Origin: Paenibacillus sp. UNC451MF
GTDB lineage: Bacteria; Bacillota; Bacilli; Paenibacillales; NBRC-103111
Direction: 5' to 3'
Assembly: GCF_000686845.1 (NCBI RefSeq)
Contig: NZ_JMLS01000005.1
Coordinates: forward strand, 287,672 to 351,671
DNA: 64,000 nucleotides
Positions 41,546 through 50,595 of the stretch are shown piece after piece. Numbering within the stretch: the first letter of the stretch is position 1; each line of letters begins with the position of its first letter. The notes beneath the pieces are model-generated. The model had not been told where the DNA came from and made no database searches. It was given only the letters and a program-made list of their open reading frames with translations. The position numbers were made by a program, and so were the translations under genes.

Positions 41546-43885
41546 CTATAGTGGAACTTCTTTGCTCCCTCGCTCCATCGGAGCCTGGCACAGTGGACAA
41601 GCCTTGCTCTTGAGCTGGCTTTCCTTGCCACTGCTGATCCGCGCCCATGCGTGGCAGCTTCCGCTGGTGCATACCCAAGCAGGTACTGTATGGAGCTTCC
41701 TGGTCGCTGAGCTGCGCTCCGGTTTCGGTGCCTGAGCACGGCTCATGATGCCGGAGCTAACCGGCTTCGCAGCAGCCGATGGGGCCGCAGCTTTTGCAGC
41801 CGTGCTTGAGGCTGCAGAGGCATCGGTAAAAGGAGCGAGGATGAACCGCGACACGGTTGCCTTTTTGCCGCGGTAATACGCGGGCGAGCTCACGATGAGC
41901 TCCTCTTTTGCCCGGGTTATCGCAACATATGCGAGTCGCCGTTCTTCTTCTAGGGCGGCTATAGCTTCCTCCTGAATTTGCTGCCTCGTTCTCTTGTCCC
42001 CCTTGCCTGCAGAGCTCCCGGCCTCGACAGCCGAGCTGTGCGGCAAGATGCCTTCCGACAAGCCAATAGCGAATACAACGGGGAACTCGAGTCCCTTGGC
42101 CTTATGAATGGTCATCAAGGTGACTGTATCGGTACCGGGATTGTTGCGCATTTGCTCCATGGCTTGATGCATCTCGACCATGTGATCGATATGCTGCACG
42201 AATGCCGCTAATGTATCGAAACGCTTGGCGGATACCTCCAGCTCATCGAGCGTCTCCTTCAACAGTTCCTTATGCGGAGTCAGCGACCGGCTATCTGCCG
42301 TCTCGAGGAATGCGTCATAGAAGCTCCGGCGTATTTCGCGGACGGCATCCTGAGGCTTCATGTCGGGCAACCGCCGGATGAGCTCGACGCGCTCTTTGAC
42401 CTTTTCTTTCTGAAAATCTTTCAAATCAGGGAAAGATAACAGATGAATCATCGGTCCTTTTTTACGTTGGATACCTTCGCAATGGAGAATGAAATCCATG
42501 CACTTGTCCCGGCTCAAATACAGCGTCTGCAAAATGCCTGCCAGAGCCTCGAAGTCGCGCCGGTTCAAGCCTAACCGCAAATGATCGATGACGGGTCTCA
42601 CCATCCACTGCTCGTAAAACACATCGACACTTCCGTAGTGGACGAACGGAATGCCTTGTATGACAAGCTCTTCGAGCATAGCTCGGCTGCTGCTTGCGGT
42701 TCTATACAATATAGCAAAGTCGCTATAAGTGCGAGTTCCTTGCCCAACTTCCTGCCGTATGAGACTCAGCACGGACTGTGCCTCCTCATCCGTATCTCCC
42801 GGACGCAAGTATTGGGGCGATGTGTGGCTTTGCTTGGTAGCCTGCAGCGTCTTGCTCTTGCGCCGTGTATTATGCCGAATCACCTCATTACCTAATCCGA
42901 CGATACTGGAAGTCGAACGGTAGTTAATGTCGAGCGTGATCGTCTTGGCCCCCGGATATTCCTTATGGAACTGAAGAATGAATTCGTGGTTAGCGCCCTG
43001 GAACGTGTAGATGGTCTGATCGTCGTCACCGACGACCATCAGATGATTTTGCGGAGCAGCAATCATGCGTACCAATTCATACTGCAGCCTGTTCGTATCC
43101 TGAAACTCATCGTTCATAACATAGCGAAATCGGTTTTGCAATGAAGCCAGAAGAGTTGGCGAGCTGTTGAGCAGCTGATGCGCATAGACCAGAATGTCGT
43201 CGAAGTCCATTTTGTTATTGGCGGTTTTCCATTGCTCATATTGTAAAAAAATACGCTTGAGATTGGCCTCATCCGGCGTTCGATCAGGCAAATCGTTCAA
43301 GTCGGTCAAATTCATCTTATAGGAAGATAGCGCAGAGAGCAGCGTCTCCGGCTCGTAATCGTCTTGAAGACCCCGTTCGCGAAGCATACGCTTCAATATA
43401 ATATGCTGATACCGGCCTTCGCTGAAAATCTCCTGCGTATAGCCTTGCTTACGCAGCAGCAGCAGGAAAAAGGAATGAAACGTACGCGCCTGCACCTCCT
43501 GCGCCATTCGGCTTGTAATACCGGGCAGCTGAGCGATCCGCTGCTTCATCTCTGCTGCGGCCTTACTTGAGAAGGTAACAAGCAATATATGTGCCGGCTG
43601 GACGTGACGGACAGACATTAAATAGCCTGTACGCGCAACCAGTACGGACGTTTTGCCGGAACCAGCGCCGGCCAGCGTAAGCATTGGCCCCTCAAAGTGC
43701 CGCACGGCTTGAATTTGCCGGGCGTTCAATGCAATGCCGCGGCTCTCAAGCGCGCGGAAATAAAAAGCATCCGATTGATCATCGGATACCAAGTCCATGC
43801 TTGTTTTGGTCGGTGCAATAGCCGCATGAGGGACTTTCTTGCTGCTTGCCCCGAAGGGTGTTTTATAGTAAATGGCGTTAGTCAT
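41546..43885 (-). CDS. UvrD/Rep-family DNA helicase with C-terminal YdjO-like zinc ribbon
   Basis: A 779-residue superfamily 1A helicase. Walker A is GAGSGKT (73-79). Other motifs are FQDTNRLQYEL (motif II region), VGDDDQTIYTFQGA (motif III) and NYRSTSS (motif IV), with TLMTIHKAKGLEFPVVF (V) and LAYVAITRAKEEL (VI) near the end. Such enzymes unwind DNA in repair or restart. A low-complexity Ala-rich linker then leads to a C-terminal ribbon with C739-x4-C744 and C763-x2-C766, closely like the YdjO-like protein encoded at 47067. The start follows AAAGGTGAT by 9 nt. The gene stands alone. Confidence 0.9.
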   Translation of the reverse strand: MTNAIYYKTPFGASSKKVPHAAIAPTKTSMDLVSDDQSDAFYFRALESRGIALNARQIQAVRHFEGPMLTLAGAGSGKTSVLVARTGYLMSVRHVQPAHILLVTFSSKAAAEMKQRIAQLPGITSRMAQEVQARTFHSFFLLLLRKQGYTQEIFSEGRYQHIILKRMLRERGLQDDYEPETLLSALSSYKMNLTDLNDLPDRTPDEANLKRIFLQYEQWKTANNKMDFDDILVYAHQLLNSSPTLLASLQNRFRYVMNDEFQDTNRLQYELVRMIAAPQNHLMVVGDDDQTIYTFQGANHEFILQFHKEYPGAKTITLDINYRSTSSIVGLGNEVIRHNTRRKSKTLQATKQSHTSPQYLRPGDTDEEAQSVLSLIRQEVGQGTRTYSDFAILYRTASSSRAMLEELVIQGIPFVHYGSVDVFYEQWMVRPVIDHLRLGLNRRDFEALAGILQTLYLSRDKCMDFILHCEGIQRKKGPMIHLLSFPDLKDFQKEKVKERVELIRRLPDMKPQDAVREIRRSFYDAFLETADSRSLTPHKELLKETLDELEVSAKRFDTLAAFVQHIDHMVEMHQAMEQMRNNPGTDTVTLMTIHKAKGLEFPVVFAIGLSEGILPHSSAVEAGSSAGKGDKRTRQQIQEEAIAALEEERRLAYVAITRAKEELIVSSPAYYRGKKATVSRFILAPFTDASAASSTAAKAAAPSAAAKPVSSGIMSRAQAPKPERSSATRKLHTVPAWVCTSGSCHAWARISSGKESQLKSKACPLCQAPMERGSKEVPL

Positions 43886-44040
43886 CCGATCGTATCACCT
43901 TTTATGTAGCATCATTTTAGCATCGTAAAGTTGGGTTAGTCCAAACATACGTACTTATGTGAGTGTACATGAAAAGAGAGGAAAGAACAATTCGTTAATG
44001 AAGCTTCCCTGAATTAGGAAACGAAGGGGAGTTTAGTAGA

Positions 44041-44787
44041 TTAGTATTCTACCGTTATGGCCGGTATTCCAATAGTAATCCGGTTTTGCTGTGTCACGGA
44101 ATTGCGATGGACGGCGACCTGCAGATTCATATCCTGCTTGCCGTTCGTAATATGGTCCTTAAACAATGGGGAATAATAGGTAATGCTCGTACTGCCTGCA
44201 TCTTCATACTGCTCCACTACTTTAGCTTTAAGCTGATTCTTTAACCAATCGTTCAGTGGTGAAGCGTCGGTACGGTAAGCATTCGAAGCGATGCCTTGAA
44301 TCATCACATTCCACTGCGGTTTAATATGTAGGGAAACGAGTTTGTCTGCCAGGTGCTGCTGAACGGAGAGTATGGTGGCAGCTTCATTAGGCTTTGTCGT
44401 CTGAGCAGTAATGATCAGCTCGGATGTGCCATCCGGAAACCCGATCCACAGCAGACTAGTATCAATACCGTCAGGCTGGTCCTGAACGGATGTTTTATAC
44501 AGCAGGTGATCCGTATCGCGAGTGAATTCTTCGGACACGGGAAGCTCGAAGCGTTGACTTAATTGCTGCCCTATTTGTAGGAATTGTAAATCGTTCGTAT
44601 AAGATTGATAAGTGCCAGCGTGCTTGACGATCATTTTTTGCTCTCCGTTCATGAACTGCTCCGACAGAGGCATCAGCAGATCAAAGCTGCTTTCCCCGTC
44701 TGTGGCAGCCTGTACGGCCCAAGCGCTGCCTATGCAGCCTAACACAATGACTAGGCATAAAGCGTACCCTAACAACCGTCGATTCAT
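44041..44787 (-). CDS. YwmB-family protein
   Basis: A 248-residue protein with an N-terminal signal or anchor segment (GYALCLVIVLGCIGSAWAVQ, 7-26). It resembles B. subtilis YwmB (DUF1779, a fold likened to TATA-binding protein), for example in LLWIGFPDGTSELIIT and the closing RITIGIPAITVEY. In B. subtilis ywmB lies near sporulation and murein genes; here it is isolated and divergent from the LTA-synthase-like gene. Extracytoplasmic location is likely; function is unknown. Confidence 0.8.
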   Translation of the reverse strand: MNRRLLGYALCLVIVLGCIGSAWAVQAATDGESSFDLLMPLSEQFMNGEQKMIVKHAGTYQSYTNDLQFLQIGQQLSQRFELPVSEEFTRDTDHLLYKTSVQDQPDGIDTSLLWIGFPDGTSELIITAQTTKPNEAATILSVQQHLADKLVSLHIKPQWNVMIQGIASNAYRTDASPLNDWLKNQLKAKVVEQYEDAGSTSITYYSPLFKDHITNGKQDMNLQVAVHRNSVTQQNRITIGIPAITVEY

Positions 44788-45002
44788 TTTTGTGCACCTC
44801 TTCCAACCTATTCTATGAATCTAGCGATTCTACTAAAAAGGATGCACAAAAACAGCCGATTTTATACGTTCTATAAATCGGGCTTGATCCAATTTGTTCC
44901 ACTTAGCGCATTTTCAGCTGATTTTAAGTTTGAACCTTTACAATATGTTCATATCCTAGGTACACGGTACTTGAAGGAAATGAATAAAGGAGTGAAGGAA
45001 AG

Positions 45003-46976
45003 ATGAAGCTTAAGCGAAAAGCCCGGCAAAAAAAAGCTAAAGTTGTCCAAAACCGGACTCTACAATACGGCCTAATCCTAACTATGCTCGCGATCATACC
45101 AGTATTGCTTGTTTTCGGAGTAGAGCTGTTGCAACGGGGTTCTTTTCAGGAAACATGGGCTTGGATGGTGCAAAATGACAAGTTGGTGCTGATGAACGCA
45201 CTGATCAATCTTTTTGTTCTGGTCTTTTTTTACAGCTTATTTGGAGCTATGATGCCTGGGGTAGCCATAACCTCATTGTTGTTATTTATTATGGCTCTTA
45301 TTACGTATTTTAAAACAAAGCTGATTGGGGAGCCGTTCTTCCCTTGGGATATCTTCTTGAAAAAGGAAAGCATGAACATCCTACCGTTGGTGACCGGAGC
45401 GGCAGCGATCAAGCGCCTCAGTCTGGTAGGGGGCATCGTCATAGTGATGATCGTACTCTGCTTCGTTTGGCCGCGGTTAAAAATGCGCAACGGAAGCCGT
45501 ATTGTGCTCGGGCTGCTATCTCTATTTGCGCTGTATTCCTTTGGCGTAAGAACGCAGTGGGCTAGCCACTGGCTGGATAAGATGGGCGTTAGTGAAATCG
45601 TATGGAATCAGCAGGAGAATTACAGCAATAACGGGATGGCATTAGCTTTTACGATGAATGTTAAAAATGCGATTGTCCCTAAGCCTGAGGGGTATGGCGA
45701 ACCGGCTATGGCTGCTCTGGCGCAAAATTTAGCTAACCAAAGTCAGGTGAAGACGGCATCCGCCAAAGCAACGGCAGATCCGTTTAATGGCAAGCAGCCG
45801 AACGTTATTTTTATAATGAACGAAGCGTTCTGGGACCCGACTTTACTTCCTAATGTGACATATAGCGAGGATCCGGTGCCGACGATTCATAAGCTTCAGC
45901 AGGAAGCTACATCCGGGTACTTATTGTCGCCGCAGTTCGGCGGGGGCACGAGCAATGTCGAGTATGAGGTGCTGACAGGACAGTCGATGAGCTTTTTGCC
46001 GGACGGCTCCGTTCCTTATCAGCAGTACATCAATAAACCTGTACCTAGCTTGGCCAGCTACTTTGAAACTAATGGCTATAAAAGCATGGGGATTCACTCT
46101 TATGAGGGATGGTTCTGGAACAGAGAAAATGTATACAAACAGCTCGGATTCCAAAGCTTTATGAGTAAGGATCAATTCCAAAGTCCGGAGTATAAGGGGT
46201 TATTTATCTCGGATGATGAAGTGTCCCGCAATATTATTAAGCAGGTTGATGAAACCGAAAAGCCGATGTTTATCTATGCCGTGACAATGCAAAATCATGG
46301 GCCTTACGATGATAATCGCTACGGGGAAACCAAGATTAAAGCGGACGGTAACTTGACGGATTCCGCCCGATCTATATTAGAAACCTATACTCAAGGGGCT
46401 CATGATGCCGATCAAAGCTTGCAAATGCTGATCGATCACTTCAAGCAATCAGATGAGCCTACCGTGATCGTATTTTATGGCGACCATCTTCCGATGCTCG
46501 GGATGGATTATGATGTATATAAACAAGGCGGAATGGTAGGCAACAGCTCGTGGACGTTAGAGGAGAACAAAAAAATGCACAGCGTTCCTTTCGTGATGTG
46601 GTCTAACGTGGATCTGCCGAAAGAGCAGGTGCCTACATTGAGCGACTCCTTCCTTGGAACTTACGTTTTGGATAGACTCGGTATGGAAAAACCGGCATCG
46701 CTAGCTTTGAATGAAAGCTTGCTTCAACAGACACCTGGTCTGCTGCGCAATCTGGTTGTTGATGCTAACGGAGGTCTGCACCAGACTGTACCGGAGGAAG
46801 CTCAAGCAGCCGTCAACGAATACCGTGATTTCCAGTATGACCAGCTATTCGGCAAACAATATTTGGCCAAATATATTGATCAGGATTATTTGACCAAAGA
46901 GGCGCTGCCTAATTACAACGAAGAGTTCGCGATTCCTTCGTCAGCGGAGGACCCTAATAGTAAGAAGGGGTATTAG
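45003..46976 (+). CDS. LTA synthase family glycerophosphotransferase
   Basis: A 657-residue membrane enzyme. A basic N-terminus and five predicted transmembrane helices (about 25-190) are followed by an extracellular sulfatase-fold domain from about 260. Catalytic features of LtaS are visible: the metal Glu in FIMNEAFWDP, the nucleophile Thr in GGGTSNVEYEVLTG and the metal Asp/His in FYGDHLPMLG. LtaS-type enzymes polymerise glycerol phosphate from phosphatidylglycerol onto lipoteichoic acid or primer. AAAGGAG lies 11 nt upstream. The gene is monocistronic, ended by a strong terminator. Confidence 0.9.
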   Translation: MKLKRKARQKKAKVVQNRTLQYGLILTMLAIIPVLLVFGVELLQRGSFQETWAWMVQNDKLVLMNALINLFVLVFFYSLFGAMMPGVAITSLLLFIMALITYFKTKLIGEPFFPWDIFLKKESMNILPLVTGAAAIKRLSLVGGIVIVMIVLCFVWPRLKMRNGSRIVLGLLSLFALYSFGVRTQWASHWLDKMGVSEIVWNQQENYSNNGMALAFTMNVKNAIVPKPEGYGEPAMAALAQNLANQSQVKTASAKATADPFNGKQPNVIFIMNEAFWDPTLLPNVTYSEDPVPTIHKLQQEATSGYLLSPQFGGGTSNVEYEVLTGQSMSFLPDGSVPYQQYINKPVPSLASYFETNGYKSMGIHSYEGWFWNRENVYKQLGFQSFMSKDQFQSPEYKGLFISDDEVSRNIIKQVDETEKPMFIYAVTMQNHGPYDDNRYGETKIKADGNLTDSARSILETYTQGAHDADQSLQMLIDHFKQSDEPTVIVFYGDHLPMLGMDYDVYKQGGMVGNSSWTLEENKKMHSVPFVMWSNVDLPKEQVPTLSDSFLGTYVLDRLGMEKPASLALNESLLQQTPGLLRNLVVDANGGLHQTVPEEAQAAVNEYRDFQYDQLFGKQYLAKYIDQDYLTKEALPNYNEEFAIPSSAEDPNSKKGY

Positions 46977-46990
46977 ATTATTAAAATACA

Positions 46991-47024
46991 AAAAAAGCAC
47001 TAACCTCCGCGGTTAGTGCTTTTT
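46991..47024. terminator. Bidirectional terminator after the LTA-synthase-like gene
   Basis: AAAAAAGCACTAACC pairs with GGTTAGTGCTTTT around TCCGC. It also faces the convergent YdjO-like gene. Confidence 0.93.
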
Positions 47025-47066
47025 GCGTTATATCGCCAAGAACGTCACAGCGGATTAACAAGCAAA

Positions 47067-47267
47067 TTAATACGATTTATGGTGATTAAATAAAGTGGGG
47101 AGCATTTTGGTATTCTTAACCATCTCAGAATGACATATAGGGCAGGAAGGGACTTCTTCCAAGGCAAAGTTCTCCCTCATCCAGCAAGAGCATCCTTCGT
47201 TACTGCACATCCACACAGATGTCTGTTCTTCTTGAACCGGTTCCATGGTTTTCTTTGAGAAATACAA
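47067..47267 (-). CDS. YdjO-like cold-inducible zinc-ribbon protein
   Basis: A 66-residue protein. It carries two Cys pairs, C21-x4-C26 (with C28) and C42-x2-C45, in the pattern VWMCSNEGCSCWMRENF and SCPICHSEM typical of the YdjO family, described as cold-inducible in B. subtilis. I chose TTG 47267 because a perfect AAAGGAGGGG stands upstream at correct spacing. The frame is open for 39 more codons, but that region has no better start. It lies downstream of a cold-shock gene on the same strand, with a terminator between, so cold expression would need its own promoter. Confidence 0.83.
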   Translation of the reverse strand: MYFSKKTMEPVQEEQTSVWMCSNEGCSCWMRENFALEEVPSCPICHSEMVKNTKMLPTLFNHHKSY

Positions 47268-47411
47268 TGTAACCCCTCCTTTGGTTTGTGCGCTAAGCGT
47301 TCCTAATGCGAATGACCGGATGGTCTTTGAACGGGGATAAACGACGGCGCCGTCACGAAACGACGGGCATGTTTTCTCTGCCATACAGAGATGTATGAGA
47401 CGGTTTCACTG

Positions 47412-47441
47412 AAAAAGAACTGCCCATTGCCGGGCAGTTCT
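47412..47441 (-). terminator. Intrinsic terminator of the cold-shock gene
   Basis: On the minus strand AGAACTGCCC-GGCAAT-GGGCAGTTCTTTTT, a 10-bp stem with five T. Confidence 0.93.
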
Positions 47442-47460
47442 CCCTTCAAAGTTGCAAACC

Positions 47461-47661
47461 TTACAGTTTTACAACGTTCTCAGCTTGTGGTCCGCGGTTG
47501 CCTTGAACAACGTTGAATTGTACGCGTTGTCCTTCGTCAAGGGATTTGTAGCCGTCCCCTGTGATCGCGCTAAAGTGTACGAATACATCTTTACCGCCTT
47601 CTACTTCGATAAAGCCAAATCCTTTTTCCGCGTTAAACCATTTCACTGTTCCTGTTTCCAT
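47461..47661 (-). CDS. csp: CspA-family cold-shock protein
   Basis: A 66-residue single-stranded nucleic-acid-binding protein of the OB fold. RNP1 is KGFGFIE and RNP2 is VFVHFSAI, with the opening [15 protein letters not shown] 47661 is chosen because GGAGGG lies 10 nt upstream and the family starts here; the frame extends 14 codons further. It melts RNA secondary structure at low temperature. The mRNA leader is about 130 nt and carries a long hairpin, and the promoter has an extended -10. A YdjO-like gene follows. Confidence 0.94.
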   Translation of the reverse strand: METGTVKWFNAEKGFGFIEVEGGKDVFVHFSAITGDGYKSLDEGQRVQFNVVQGNRGPQAENVVKL

Positions 47662-47712
47662 CTTCTTAAAACCCTCCAATAAATTGTTGCTTAATATTTG
47701 CATGAATAAAAA

Positions 47713-47773
47713 AATTCACACATTAGAAAGAGCACCCTATCGCTTAAGTGATAACCTTTCTAATATGTGAATT
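47713..47773 (-). promoter_or_regulatory. Long hairpin in the csp mRNA leader (candidate cold-responsive element)
   Basis: Arms AATTCACACATTAGAAAG (47713-47730) and CTTTCTAATATGTGAATT (47756-47773) form an 18-bp stem. The one non-Watson-Crick position is a U-G wobble in the minus-strand (csp) transcript but an A-C mismatch in the opposite transcript, which favours function in the csp leader. The 25-nt loop contains a further TATC/GATA inverted pair. It starts about 50 nt upstream of the start codon. Confidence 0.65.
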
Positions 47774-47799
47774 ATTGTCTCCTTTTATTCCAATAATTC

Positions 47800-47828
47800 A
47801 TTATACCATATATTTATGAATAAAAACA
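47800..47828 (-). promoter_or_regulatory. csp promoter (extended -10)
   Basis: On the minus strand TGGTATAAT gives an extended -10 (TATAAT at 47800-47805); the -35 region (TGTTTT) is weak. Transcription would begin near 47793, giving a leader of about 130 nt. The remainder up to 48080 is AT-rich and holds no supported gene. Confidence 0.6.
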
Positions 47829-48080
47829 GTAAATTAGAATGGATATTAGAATTAAAACTTAAGAAAATTCCGAAACATGCTGCAGAATATATTTCGGGCA
47901 ATGAAATCCCGTTTTCAATGAACGAATAGCGGTGCAGCGGTAAGTTCAATTGCCGCTCCGTTGCCTATTTTAACCAAAATAATAAGATTTAATCCTTTCT
48001 GAAGAAGTAAAAAGGACTGCATGATGGGCAGCCCCTTTCCTCCCAACAAATCTCCGTTAATCCAGCTGCAGTTAAGCGCG

Positions 48081-48539
48081 TTAGAGCTCTACGTGTTCGG
48101 CATGAGCTTTGGCAATTTGATCATTGATATGCTCGAATATTTGCAAAAACTTTTCGAATTGCTCCGAATTCAAATCCGCCATGTAGCTTCCGATCATTTT
48201 TTTACGGGTGACATTTACCTCTTCCAACACAGCTCGTCCCTTATCGGTTAGCTCGATCCATACCACTCTACGATCCTTTTGATCATGTCTGCGGGTTGCG
48301 ACTTCGTGCTTAATAAGCCGATCGATCATAACCGTAATTGCGCTCGGCTTCACCTCCATGGTGTCGGCCAAATCCGTTACTTTACAGATTCCTGTGTCGT
48401 TAATGAAGTACAGCATGTAAAATTGCTGCCGGGTTAGCGGTATGGTTAGATTGGCGATTAATTCCGGACTTAATTTACGCGTGGCGCTCCATAGCGCTTT
48501 CTCGAATCGTTCGATTTGGCTTTCACTGATTAAACTCAC
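48081..48539 (-). CDS. MarR-family regulator
   Basis: A 152-residue winged-helix regulator. The recognition region reads CKVTDLADTMEVKPSAITVM, the wing has the conserved DQKDRRVVWIELTDKGR, and the dimerisation helices flank it. MarR proteins are usually repressors released by phenolics, oxidants or drugs. No target can be assigned: it is divergent from tgl, and its own neighbourhood lacks an efflux gene. It ends on the minus strand before the csp leader region. Confidence 0.88.
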   Translation of the reverse strand: MSLISESQIERFEKALWSATRKLSPELIANLTIPLTRQQFYMLYFINDTGICKVTDLADTMEVKPSAITVMIDRLIKHEVATRRHDQKDRRVVWIELTDKGRAVLEEVNVTRKKMIGSYMADLNSEQFEKFLQIFEHINDQIAKAHAEHVEL

Positions 48540-48691
48540 TTGAATATGCCTCCTTGTCTATCCCTTTTTTCATTGAGCCGAGAGTTGGAAAGTCATAGGG
48601 ATTCGTCCAAGCATCTGCACATAGGATGATATTAGGGTATCCATAGGTCCTCATTGTCATAAGTGGGCTGGAAAGGCAGGTGAAGAAGGCG

Positions 48692-49525
48692 ATGATAGTC
48701 ATTAACGGATCCAGTGCTCCACCCGATTTGTCTTCGTTGACCGAAGCTGAAAGAATGGTTTATCGGGAAAAGGACCGCAGCACTCGAACCTATAATTATG
48801 ATTCTTGGAATTCACTGTTATTCGAGTTAAGGGTAAGAGCCGCGATTATTGAAGCTGCGGTCGCAATGAACAGCAGTGAGGTGTCTTTTGCCTCTTTCAA
48901 GAAATCGCGGTGTAACGAAATATTTTGGGAGCGTAAGGAGAACGGAGCGTTTCTTCAAAGAAAAAATGTCAGATCGAGCGAAGCGATTCGGGATATTTTT
49001 GAAAATGGGAGCTTGTATGCTTTTGAGTGCGCCACAGCTATTATCATCTTGTTATATAAAGCGGTGCTGGATATCATTGGAGACGAAAAATTCGATAAGC
49101 TGTTCAACAATTTGTATTTGTATTCCTGGAATTATGATCACGATTTGCGGCTGATTACTCTCCACCACGGAGCCGAGGCATTCGGGGGGGACATTCAATA
49201 TTTCAAAAATCCTGATGTAAACCCGGAGTGGATAGAATGGCAGGGGGAAAATGCAATTAAGATGGGAGCGGGACTCTATTATGGTCATGGAATCGGGATT
49301 AAGACCGGGGATGAAATTATAGAGAAGCTTAATAAGGTTAGAATCGAAGGAAGCACGGTGTCGGCGTATTTGATGGATGAGGTTACGTTCCCCGATTTTG
49401 CCTATTTGGAGAAAATGGTTACGAACGGGAACCCGGAAGGACCGCCGGTATCATCCATTTCGACGATCCCGACGGTGCTTGGGCAAGTCGTTGCGACCAT
49501 TGGAGGCCGCACGAATGTTTATTGA
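48692..49525 (+). CDS. tgl: Protein-glutamine gamma-glutamyltransferase (spore coat transglutaminase)
   Basis: A 277-residue transglutaminase resembling B. subtilis Tgl, which cross-links spore coat proteins through Gln-Lys isopeptide bonds. The catalytic Cys is C113 in YAFECATAI. Matching blocks include the SWNSLLFELRVRAAIIEAA stretch, AIRDIFENGSLYAFECATAI and GAGLYYGHGIGI. I chose ATG 48692, with AGGTGA 8 nt upstream; GTG 48680 has a poorly spaced site. It is about 30 residues longer than the Bacillus enzyme. It points to a spore-former. Its end overlaps the convergent hisJ by 7 bp. Confidence 0.9.
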   Translation: MIVINGSSAPPDLSSLTEAERMVYREKDRSTRTYNYDSWNSLLFELRVRAAIIEAAVAMNSSEVSFASFKKSRCNEIFWERKENGAFLQRKNVRSSEAIRDIFENGSLYAFECATAIIILLYKAVLDIIGDEKFDKLFNNLYLYSWNYDHDLRLITLHHGAEAFGGDIQYFKNPDVNPEWIEWQGENAIKMGAGLYYGHGIGIKTGDEIIEKLNKVRIEGSTVSAYLMDEVTFPDFAYLEKMVTNGNPEGPPVSSISTIPTVLGQVVATIGGRTNVY

Positions 49526-50370
49526 GAGGATGCAGGCTTGAATGCTGTAAGCTGTTCCTCGTACCATTCCCAGCCGGTGCCCACATGCTCCGGTTTGTGG
49601 GAATCAGAGCCGTAAATACAAGGTATGCCCTGCTGCAAGCATGCCTGTATAAACCATTCCGGCGCATACGGTTTGCCGCAGGTGGCTACGCGCAGACCGG
49701 CTGTATTGACATCGATACCAACACCCGCCTTGGCCAGCTTCGGAATGATCGCTTGCAGGCGGCGTTCGATTTGATTCGGATCTATCTCGGGAAGTGCCAG
49801 CCGGAATTTCTCGATAAGGTTGATATGCCCGAGCCTCTTGCGCATAGGCAATCGCGCGGCCCATTCGATAGCTGCCTCCACATGGTTGTAATACTCCTCG
49901 ACTACATTCTCCATTGAGCCATAGTAAGCCAGCAGCCCGCTGCGAAAATCATCCGCTGTGAAATCGATGCAGCGAGTGCCCCCTACCCCCGGCAAATAGT
50001 GGACGGAATAAACAACATCCTCCAGTTCCGACTGCCATCGGTCAACTAGTTGTTCCGTAAAGGAAAGCTGGCCGGGCAAGTAATCGATCTCTAATCCAAC
50101 CGCAACGTCGATTTTGCCGTTGTACAGCTGCTTCATTTGTTGAGCGTAAGCGATATACAGAGGCAGCTCCTCCTCAGGCATGGCCAGCTCTTGGAACAGG
50201 CGGGTATCGGCAATCAAGCCTTGAGGGAGCGGGGGGTGTTCGCTGATAGTGTAGCGTTCGAAGCCAAGCTCAATCGCTCTGTCGATATATTCTTCCTCCG
50301 GTGCGCTGCTGCCATGATAGCAATAGCGCGTATGGGTATGTCCATCCCATTTCAAAATGCTCATAGTCAT
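49519..50370 (-). CDS. hisJ: Histidinol-phosphatase, PHP type
   Basis: A 283-residue PHP-domain phosphatase for the histidine pathway (histidinol phosphate to histidinol). Metal-binding motifs are present: DGHTHTRYCYHG near residues 9-20, ISEHPPLP near 42, GLEIDYLPG near 92, VHYLPGVGG near 123, HINLIEKF near 183 and YGSDSHKPEHVG near 254. GGAGG precedes ATG 50370 by 6 nt. No other his gene is nearby, as is usual for Bacillota hisJ. Confidence 0.9.
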   Translation of the reverse strand: MTMSILKWDGHTHTRYCYHGSSAPEEEYIDRAIELGFERYTISEHPPLPQGLIADTRLFQELAMPEEELPLYIAYAQQMKQLYNGKIDVAVGLEIDYLPGQLSFTEQLVDRWQSELEDVVYSVHYLPGVGGTRCIDFTADDFRSGLLAYYGSMENVVEEYYNHVEAAIEWAARLPMRKRLGHINLIEKFRLALPEIDPNQIERRLQAIIPKLAKAGVGIDVNTAGLRVATCGKPYAPEWFIQACLQQGIPCIYGSDSHKPEHVGTGWEWYEEQLTAFKPASSQ

Positions 50371-50595
50371 TTGCTGCCTCCTTTACACGGATAAAGTACT
50401 ATAACCTCAAGGTACCATTAACCCCACTTTATTGTAAAGCCACCATAGTTGGACAGGCACCGGCCCTATCCATTGAAAATTGTTAGAGAACTATTAGAGA
50501 TTCTCATACAAAGCACATAGGTTTTAAAGAATTATTCTAAACATTGTATGGTACATTCCTTAACATATAGAAGCTTAGCTCAGGGGGATTCATTT

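Noticed and set aside
44815-45006. A 63-codon frame just before the LTA-synthase-like gene
   Set aside because: No ribosome site and no recognisable sequence; it covers the promoter and leader of the real gene.
47816-47929. A 37-codon plus-strand frame divergent from csp
   Set aside because: Composition looks protein-like, but there is no ribosome site and it overlaps the csp promoter on the other strand. Kept out of the gene list.
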